A DNA stretch of 11,887 nt, taken from assembly GCA_018398765.1 (NCBI GenBank), contig JAHBMJ010002674.1, forward strand, positions 5,001 to 16,887, written 5' to 3'. Numbering within the stretch: the stretch's first letter is position 1; the number at the start of each line of letters is the position of its first letter. Source of the DNA: Chromera velia. Taxonomy: Eukaryota; Sar; Chromeraceae. Under the pieces are notes generated by a model that did no database searches, had not been told where the DNA came from, and worked only from the letters and a program-made list of their open reading frames with translations. A program made the position numbers and the translations under genes. This document shows positions 5,911 to 11,887 of this stretch, one piece after another.

Positions 5911-6022
5911 CCCCGCTTGGGGTGATCCGAGTCTGGCCTCTGTAGACTCCCTGTCTCGGTTGGTGTCTGCTTTTTTATCCATCTTGTGCATGTGGATGTG
6001 GATGTGAAGGGCTCAAGGGGAA

Positions 6023-6335
6023 GCGCTCTTACTCACTCACAGGCGGCTCTAGCTCTGTGTGACTGCGGCTTTGATTTGAAATTCTGACTGCGCTGTTGAG
6101 GAGGCCGCTTCTTGTCTGCGCGTGTTAGTCCGCGTGCAGATCGATCGATCGAAACGGCGTTCCTGACGTGTCCGATCGAACAGACATATGCGTAGTGTCT
6201 CCGCTCTTATGCTGTCTGAAATGACCGATCATGTCCGTCTCTTGCTCACGCGGCCTCCCCTCCCCCCCCTCCCTCTCTGTGTCTTTCCTTCCTTCCTGCA
6301 GGTGAGATGCTCGGAGGCGCGTGCAAGCCCCATGG
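6023..6335 (+). repeat. Diverged direct duplication, copy 2
   Basis: This is the partner of 4533-4815, about 1.5 kb downstream and on the other side of the minisatellite. It has extra sequence near its start (ctagctctg, tgcggctttgatttgaaatt). The sequence after the shared cttcctgcag is gtgagatgctcgg, so no coding frame is kept. Confidence 0.9.
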
Positions 6336-6339
6336 TGGG

Positions 6340-6790
6340 GTGAGGTGAGGAATATTAATCGGGGAAGTGAGTCAGATCATGGCAAGAAAAACCTTACAAA
6401 GAAACGGATTCATCATTCATTTGACTAGTTAAAATTTATTTTTTGTTGATGTTACTACTTAAAGATGTTAATACTTACTTAACTTAATACGTTGATACCG
6501 ATACTGATACAAAACGATATCAATACGATAGCTCTCCCTAGGACTCACACTTGATGGTGGTTTTGTATCTTTTACAAAAACAAACAGAGTTAAAAAAACT
6601 TCTGACATTCAATTGATGCTAAAATTTAATGTAAATTAATATGAAATTGTAATTATGTGGAATTGAGAACAGCGTTATGCAATCTAAATATTTACGTTAA
6701 CTTACTTTTTTGGCTGCGCTCTTACACTTTGATTTCTATTGATTTCACCTCACTGGCATCTATTTATATTATATATGGGGACGCGGCATG
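6340..6790. other. AT-rich block without a gene
   Basis: There is a sharp change from the GC-richer sequence on the left. Short features are a gatac/cgata-rich stretch at 6490-6532 and a small hairpin at about 6560-6582 (gttttgta with ttacaaaaac). No terminal inverted repeats or coding frames were found. Confidence 0.6.
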
Positions 6791-7311
6791 CATAACAAAA
6801 CCCTCAATCATCTATTCACATCATTTTCTTTGAACCACATTCTCCCGAGTCTTGCGTACGTGTGCCAAGCTGCTCATAAATTACTTGAATAACTGTCTGA
6901 CGGCGCTCAAATTCCATTTTTCTTCTTTTTTGCTGGAGAATGCAGTGAGCCATGCATGTAGACCAACGATGACTCGCCCCCACAAGAATAGAAATAGGAT
7001 TAGTCCATCGAAGCGAAGGTGAACGTGCAGAGGGAGGCAGAGAGGGGGGGAGAAAACGAAAGTCCACAGAGAGAGAGAAGTGCAAGAGAGACAAAGGGAG
7101 AGAGAGACAGAGAGAGAGAGAGAAAGAAAGAGAGAGAGAGACAGAGAGAATTAAGGAGAGGAGAGGAAGGAGGAGCACGGAAATGTCCTTCGGGTTATTG
7201 TCCCGTTCTTTCTTTCAGTCGCCCCCCCACCGTACATAGGGAAAAAAAGAGGGGCAGAATAAATGGTTTTGCAGCCAAGTAGAAGAATGAGGAAAACATG
7301 TGGACTGTAAG
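6711..7311. repeat. Segmental duplication, copy A
   Basis: It matches 10380-10850 in order: ggctgcgctctta-cactttgatttc, atcattttctttgaacca, gctcataaa-tacttgaat, the 80-bp core (about 6935-7021), a GA-rich tract, accgtacataggga and cagccaagtagaagaat. Copy A has about 75 bp that B lacks at 6746-6818. In the core both strands stay open. The minus strand reads GRVIVGLHAWLTAFSS in both copies and ends at the same stop position. The plus strand reads ENAVSHACRPTMTRP and also ends at one shared TGA. No family is recognised. Confidence 0.9.
7073..7151. repeat. GA-rich tract in copy A
   Basis: Purine-only stretches of GAGA and GAAA carry scattered interruptions. The corresponding tract in copy B is a cleaner GA run. 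Confidence 0.9.
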
Positions 7312-7638
7312 GAGAAAGAAATCACAAAGAAAGAAAAAAAGAAACAAACAAACAAAGGAAGGCAGGAAGAAAGAACGGGACATCCAAGGAAAGGAAGGCT
7401 CGATGGGAAGCTTCGACCTCCTTTCGCTTTCGTCCGTCCGTCTTTCAAGGTTTTCTTCCCCCCGCCTCTCTACCCCCTCTCTGTTGGTCAGTCGTCTTTC
7501 TATGTGCGTGCATGACAAGCTGGCAGAGGGAAGAGAGTTGACATGATCGAAATTTAAATTCCGGACCTTGATTTGACTGTGCATGGGAGGAAAGAATGTC
7601 GCATTCACTGATTTTGTTGTCTCCTCCCCTGTGATTCA
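7312..7638. other. Sequence present in copy A only, no gene recognised
   Basis: It is purine-rich at first (7312-7400), then pyrimidine-rich. A minus-strand frame ending in the acceptor/donor-like ATCAAG-gtccgg (7555-7608, MNATFFPPMHSQIK) is possible but unsupported. Copy B has none of this, so it is either an insertion in A or a deletion in B. Confidence 0.5.
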
Positions 7639-7708
7639 AATTTGTATTTGACGAGTTACTTGTACAAGCAGGAGGGGGGGTCTCTCCTGACAGTCAAAGT
7701 TGGACATG
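7639..7708. repeat. Single-copy relative of the 95-bp satellite
   Basis: The stretch gtatttgacgagttacttg, tacaagcaggagg and cagtcaaagttggaca matches the satellite unit at 10974-11887. It lacks the inserted tgtcac and the second half of the unit. Confidence 0.85.
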
Positions 7709-7718
7709 TATGCAAACG

Positions 7719-7809
7719 CCTCTTTCTTCCTGATAAACCTCTCTTTCTTCCTGATAAACCTCTGTTTCTTCCTGATAAACCTCTTATTGATAAACCTCTG
7801 TTTCTTTCC
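7719..7809. repeat. About 21-bp tandem repeat, roughly 4.5 copies
   Basis: The unit cctctttcttcctgataaa repeats with small changes. One unit is shortened to cctcttattgataaa. Confidence 0.95.
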
Positions 7810-7842
7810 AACTGCGGTCGTTCGTTGCCTCCCGTTACCATT

Positions 7843-7867
7843 TATTCATTCATTCATTCATTCATTC
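7843..7867. repeat. ATTC microsatellite
   Basis: Six units of attc are present, like the tract in the CCT2 intron at 2055-2089. Confidence 0.9.
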
Positions 7868-7930
7868 AATCAATGCAATCAAGATAGGGGGGGAGACTGA
7901 GAGGACGACGGGATAAACGAACGAACGAGC

Positions 7931-7983
7931 AGACAGACAGACAGACAGAGAAGGAAGAAAGTCGATCGATCGATCGATCGATC
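7931..7983. repeat. AGAC tract and GATC tract
   Basis: Agac repeats fill 7931-7949 and gatc repeats fill 7962-7983. Together they form the left border of the 60-bp array. Confidence 0.9.
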
Positions 7984-8013
7984 ACAGCTGCTGCCCAGAA
8001 GGAGAAGGGACGA

Positions 8014-9012
8014 TCCAGACCTTGTTCGTGTGTGGGTGTGTTGACAGCTTAATGGGAAGTATGGTGGATTTCTGCCAGATCTTGTTCGTGTGTGGGGGCA
8101 TTGACGGCTCAATGGGAAGTATGGTGGATTTCTGCTAGACCTTGTTCATGTGTGGGTGCGTTGACGGCTTAATGTGAAGTATGGCGGATTTCTGCCAGAC
8201 CTTGTTCGTGTGTGGGGGCGTTGACGGCTTAATGGGAAGTATGGCGGATTTCTGCCACACCTTATTCGTGTGTGTGGGCGCATTGACGGCTTAATGGGAA
8301 GTATGGCGGATTTCTGCCAGACCTTGTTCGTGTGTGGGTGTATTGACGGCTGAATGGGAAGTACGGCGGATTTCTGCCAGAGCTTGTTCGTGTGTGGGGG
8401 CGTTGACGGCTGAATGGGAAGTATGGTGGATTTCTGCCAGACCTTGTTCGTGTGTGGGTGCGTTGACGGAATAATGGGAATTATGGTGGATTTCTGCCAC
8501 ACCTTGTTCGTGTGTGGGGGCGTTGACGGCTTAATGGGAAGTATGGTGGATTTCTGCCGGACCTTGTTCGTGTGTGGGTGCGTTGACGGCTTAATGGGAA
8601 GTATAGTGGATTTCTGCCAGACCTTGTTCGTGTGTGGGTGCGTTGACGGCTTAATGGGAAGTATGGCGGATTTCTGCCAGACCTTGTTCGTGTGTGGGGG
8701 TGGGAAGTATGGCCGATTTCTGCCGGGCGCATTGATGGCCTAATGGGAAGTATGGTAGATTTCTGCCAGACCTTGTTCGTGTGTGGTTGCGTTGACGGCT
8801 TAATGGGAAGTATGGCGGATTTTTGCCAGAGCGTGTTCGTGTGTGGGTGCGTTGACGGCTTAATGGGAAGTATGGCGGATTTCTGCCAGACCTTGTTCGT
8901 GTGTGGGGGCGTTGACGGCTTAATGGGAAGTATGGCGGATTTCTGCCAGACCTTGTTCGTGTGTGGGTGCGTTGACGGCTTAATGGGAAGTATAGCGGAT
9001 TTCTGCCACACC
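8014..9012. repeat. 60-bp tandem array, about 16 units plus one truncated
   Basis: The unit contains ttgacggcttaatgggaag, tatggcggatttctgccag and accttgttcgtgtgtggg. Most units are exactly 60 bp. One is 62 bp (about 8222-8283) and one near 8700-8731 is cut to about 30 bp. Because 60 is divisible by 3, one plus-strand frame (GLMGSMADFCQTLFVCGCVD) and two minus-strand frames (KVWQKSAILPIKPST-HPHTN and GRNPPYFPLSRQR-THTRTRS) stay open for many units. There are no spacers, so it is not a CRISPR array. Confidence 0.97.
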
Positions 9013-9103
9013 TGTCGGATCGTCTGGCTGGTCCTGCGGATAGAGACTGAGCATGTGACGAATGCAGAGGAGTTCCGGTGGGCCAGTACTGTCCTTCTTT
9101 CAT
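9012..9103 (-). CDS. Possible first exon running into the 60-bp array
   Basis: An ATG at 9103 opens MKEGQYWPTGTPLHSSHAQ, then SLSAGPARRSD, ending GACAG-gtgtgg, a plausible donor exactly where the array begins. Without splicing, the frame continues into the array as 20-residue repeats to 8651. No family is recognised and there is no supporting downstream exon. Confidence 0.22.
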
Positions 9104-9359
9104 GTTGCTTCGCGTGATGTCATGTGAGAAAGCAAAGTCAAGTTCAGTTTTTTAGGCTACTGTGAATCCCCGTCTGCTCAAGAATGTGGAAGAGTGACAG
9201 TGCCTTTTAACGCTTTGCACCCGATCGGATACTCACGATAGATGGATTCTTGGAAGCAGAAAGAAAAAGCATCCCAATCTCTTTCTTTTCTTTTTTCAAC
9301 AATTTCTATCACACTTTTCGGTCGCCGAGCGCCTGTGCAAAACGCAACACCCTTGTTCA
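9013..9359. other. Unique sequence between the array and the plus-strand open region
   Basis: Apart from the candidate exon at 9012-9103, a minus-strand frame at 9178-9372 (PKSVIEIVEKRKERDWDAF) is the only suggestive reading. It has no recognisable family and no clear splice sites. Confidence 0.4.
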
Positions 9360-9920
9360 ATGTACAAATCAATTTTGAATGTGCTGCTCAACTTTTGGTT
9401 GATGTGCAGAGGGGTTCTCTTTGTCCCCGACGACCCTGTGGCCCGCAGCCCTGACGCTCTCTCCCCTCTGGGCCTGACGACAACGGAGGCCTTCGGGCAC
9501 CCAGTCCTTCCCTCTGATGCCGCTTCGGGGGTTCCCTCTGGTGCCTCCTCAGTACTCCCTGTGACTCCGATGAATTTCTCTCCTTCCTTGGACGACAATG
9601 GATAAACTGAGCCGGGGGGTCTGCAGCTCGTCGTGACACGGTGTAGGTCTGCTCTGATGGGGGCTGGAGCATTCAGCGATACGTTTAGGAGGAGTGGATC
9701 GATTTCAGGAAGTGGTGCCTCGCAGGAAGAGGAAAAAATGCCGTTGGTGCAAGACTCGGAGGAGTCTGTGAAAATTTCAGAAGAGACCCCTTGCCTGTTG
9801 TCTGCTTCAAGCCTGACCGACGGCAGCTGTGATCATTCCCAGAATGTTGGAGCAGCATGCATGCATAGAACGTCATGTTGGAGGGAGACACCGCGGAGCT
9901 GGGGTGGTTTCGCCAACTAG
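9360..9920 (+). CDS. Unidentified plus-strand coding region, probable gene end, with a candidate 75-nt intron
   Basis: From an acceptor-like ttttggttgatgtgcag ending at 9410, the frame reads GVLFVPDDPVARSPDALSP, then LGLTTTEAFGHPVLPSDAA. A TAA lies at 9603-9605, and the same frame is open again to the TAG at 9918-9920 with SGSGASQEEEKMPLVQDSEE and ETPRSWGGFAN. A phase-0 intron 9552-9626 (TCA-gtactc to gtctgcag-CTC) would remove the stop. Codon third positions in the first part are C/G/T-rich, as in CCT2. The product would be a low-complexity, Ser/Glu-rich C-terminal tail of unknown function. Alternatively translation ends at 9605 and the rest is 3' UTR. A minus-strand frame (9296-9598) is also open. 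Confidence 0.4.
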
Positions 9921-10379
9921 TTGCGATTAGCCGGGCCTAAGCCGGCGATTGATGAAATTTAAATAAGTCTGTATTGATTATCATTGTCATGTGTCATACT
10001 CATAAGCTAAAAAGGAAGCAAATCTTGCTAAAAATCTTGATAAAGATTTAAGATTGCCAGGTAAAATCATAATACTATATATATATGTATATATATTAAT
10101 ATATTCATAAGAGCAAATATAGGAGTGCAACTAAAACACTTACACGTTGGGATCTGGTTTGGAATTGGCGTTGCTAGGTCTAGGATTTAACCCCAAATGA
10201 GATTTAAAAATTATTCATGTGAAAAGTTATTTTTCATATTAGTTGAATATGCTTTCAACTTATAGTAATAGCATGGCAAAATTTGATAGTATATTATTAT
10301 TAACTCCATAATATCATTAAATCAAAATATTGAATATGCCAAGTTAAAGTAATTGCTACATTAATTCACGTTCAATCTA
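9921..10379. other. AT-rich block without a gene
   Basis: It is AT-rich throughout, with an atat run at 10077-10110 and a small GC-rich motif, gccgggcctaagccggc, near its left end at 9931-9947. No coding frame, terminal repeats or RNA gene was seen. It could be the spacer after the plus-strand open region. Confidence 0.6.
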
Positions 10380-10656
10380 TGGCTGCACTCTTGCACTTTG
10401 ATTTCATATCATTAGTATCATTTTCTTTGAACCAGATTTTCCCGAGTCCTGTGTGCGCCAAGAAGCTCATAAACTACTTGAATGACTGTCTGATGGCGCT
10501 GACTTTTTCTGTTTCTTCTTTTCTGCTGGAAAATGCAGTGAGCCATGCATGTAGGCCAACGATGACTCGCCCCCGCAAGAATGGAAATAGGATTAGTCCA
10601 TCGAAGCGAAGGTGAACGTGCAGAGGGAGGCAGAGGGGGGGGGAGAAAACGAAAGT

Positions 10657-10696
<40 letters not shown>

Positions 10697-10850
10697 AAGG
10701 AGAGGGAGGAGGAGAACAGAAATGTCCTTCGTGTCATTGTCGCGTTATTTCTTACAGTCACCCCCTCACCGTACATAGGGACAAAAAGAGGGTCAGAATA
10801 AATGGTTCTGCAGCCAAGTAGAAGAATCAGGAAAACATGCGGACTATCAG
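10380..10850. repeat. Segmental duplication, copy B
   Basis: This is the partner of 6711-7311. The 80-bp core at about 10535-10616 differs from copy A at only a few positions, all transitions. Here the plus strand is open for 78 codons (10379-10615). Confidence 0.9.
10663..10694. repeat. GA microsatellite in copy B
   Basis: About 15 uninterrupted GA units are present, where copy A has an interrupted purine tract. Confidence 0.95.
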
Positions 10851-10993
10851 GTGTCGATTGACTGTCAGATGTCTTTTCAGTCACCCCCTCACCGTACATA
10901 GGGAAAAAAAGAGGGTCAGAATAAATGGTTCTGCAGCCAAGTTGAAGAATCAGGAAAACATGTGGACTGTCAGGTGTCGATTGACTGTCAGGT
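10755..10993. repeat. Two-copy 123-bp tandem duplication at the end of copy B
   Basis: cagtcaccccctcaccgtac starts at 10755 and 10878. Each copy continues through aataaatggttctgcagcc to ggtgtcgattgactgtca. The second copy leads directly into the 95-bp satellite. Confidence 0.93.
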
Positions 10994-11887
10994 GTATTTG
11001 ACTGTCACGAGTTACTTGTACAAGCAGGAGGAGCCGAGGAGACAAAGTTGGACAAGCAGTCAAAATCGGTGTCGATTGACTGTCAGGTGTATTTGACTGT
11101 CACGAGTTACTTGTACAAGCAGGAGGAGCGGAGGAGACAAAGTTGGACAAGCAGTCAAAATCGGTGTCGATTGACTGTCAGGTGTATTTGACTGTCACGA
11201 GTTACTTGTACAAGCAGGAGGAGCGGAGGAGACAAAGTTGGACAAGCAGTCAAAATCGGTGTCGATTGACTGTCAGGTGTATTTGACTGTCACGAGTTAC
11301 TTGTACAAGCAGGAGGAGCGGAGGAGACAAAGTTGGACAAGCAGTCAAAATCGGTGTCGATTGACTGTCAGGTGTATTTGACTGTCACGAGTTACTTGTA
11401 CAAGCAGGAGGAGCGGAGGAGACAAAGTTGGACAAGCAGTCAAAATCGGTGTCGATTGACTGTCAGGTGTATTTGACTGTCACGAGTTACTTGTACAAGC
11501 AGGAGGAGCGGAGGAGACAAAGTTGGACAAGCAGTCAAAATCGGTGTCGATTGACTGTCAGGTGTATTTGACTGTCACGAGTTACTTGTACAAGCAGGAG
11601 GAGCGGAGGAGACAAAGTTGGACAAGCAGTCAAAATCGGTGTCGATTGACTGTCAGGTGTATTTGACTGTCACGAGTTACTTGTACAAGCAGGAGGAGCG
11701 GAGGAGACAAAGTTGGACAAGCAGTCAAAATCGGTGTCGATTGACTGTCAGGTGTATTTGACTGTCACGAGTTACTTGTACAAGCAGGAGGAGCGGAGGA
11801 GACAAAGTTGGACAAGCAGTCAAAATCGGTGTCGATTGACTGTCAGGTGTATTTGACTGTCACGAGTTACTTGTACAAGCAGGAGGA
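10974..11887. repeat. 95-bp satellite, 9.6 copies, continuing beyond the window
   Basis: gtgtcgattg recurs every 95 bp from 10974 to 11829. By eye all units are identical except one base in the first (gagccgagg against gagcggagg). Each unit carries tgactgtca twice, 17 bp apart, and the 10-bp palindrome cttgtacaag. The array runs off the right edge. Confidence 0.98.

Noticed and set aside
5409-5945. Membrane protein made of 42-residue repeats
   Set aside because: The frame is broken by the 130-bp unit, the sequence is pyrimidine-rich and intron-like, and there is no recognisable start. It is kept only as a question.
6340-6790. AT-rich block as a MITE or other transposon
   Set aside because: No terminal inverted repeats, target-site duplications or transposase frame could be found by eye.
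7073-7151. Long purine-rich frames on both strands
   Set aside because: These are open only because GA repeats lack stop codons, and the residues are pure repeat translation.
8014-9012. CRISPR-like array
   Set aside because: Units are contiguous with no unique spacers, and the surroundings are eukaryotic with spliceosomal introns.
11380-11887. Coding capacity of the 95-bp satellite
   Set aside because: 95 is not a multiple of three, and the unit brings stops in every frame within a few repeats.

Overview
This window looks like nuclear DNA from an intron-rich eukaryote, not a prokaryote. The one gene I can identify firmly is the N-terminal third of the cytosolic chaperonin subunit CCT-beta (CCT2/TCP-1 beta). 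It lies on the minus strand and is split into small exons of 10 to 165 nt by GT-AG introns. Those introns are packed with microsatellites such as CA, GA, GACA, TCAC, CTTC, ATTC and GGAA. GC-rich codon third positions, very short exons and repeat-filled introns would suit a microbial alga or alveolate (a chromerid-like genome is one possibility). The sequence alone does not settle the taxon.

Layout. Positions 3297 down to 174 (minus strand) hold CCT2, from a short start exon through the GDGTTS chaperonin motif to the segment just after it. The gene continues beyond the left edge. Two of its exons are caught up in tandem duplications with the same period of about 77 bp: a 26-nt exon is present three times (one copy frameshifted), and the front half of the last visible exon is present twice. 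Positions 3298-4080 are the upstream flank: a possible 5' leader, a GC mirror repeat, a GCAT tract and an AT-rich block. Positions 4089-5140 have open frames on both strands that I cannot name.

The right two thirds are dominated by repeats. A diverged direct duplication (4533-4815 and 6023-6335) flanks a 126-130 bp minisatellite (5184-5910). A second segmental duplication (6711-7311 and 10380-10850) follows. A 60-bp array (8014-9012) and a nearly perfect 95-bp satellite (10974 to the right edge) complete the set. Between the last two is a plus-strand open region (9360-9920) that resembles the end of a gene. Three AT-rich blocks (about 3700-4080, 6340-6790 and 9925-10380) separate these GC-richer segments.

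Apart from CCT2 no gene can be named. I found no tRNA, rRNA, transposase, reverse transcriptase or CRISPR array. The most interesting material is the repeated capture of splice sites and tiny exons by tandem duplication inside CCT2, and the origin of the 95-bp satellite at the end of a segmental duplication, of which a single-copy relative survives at 7639-7708.
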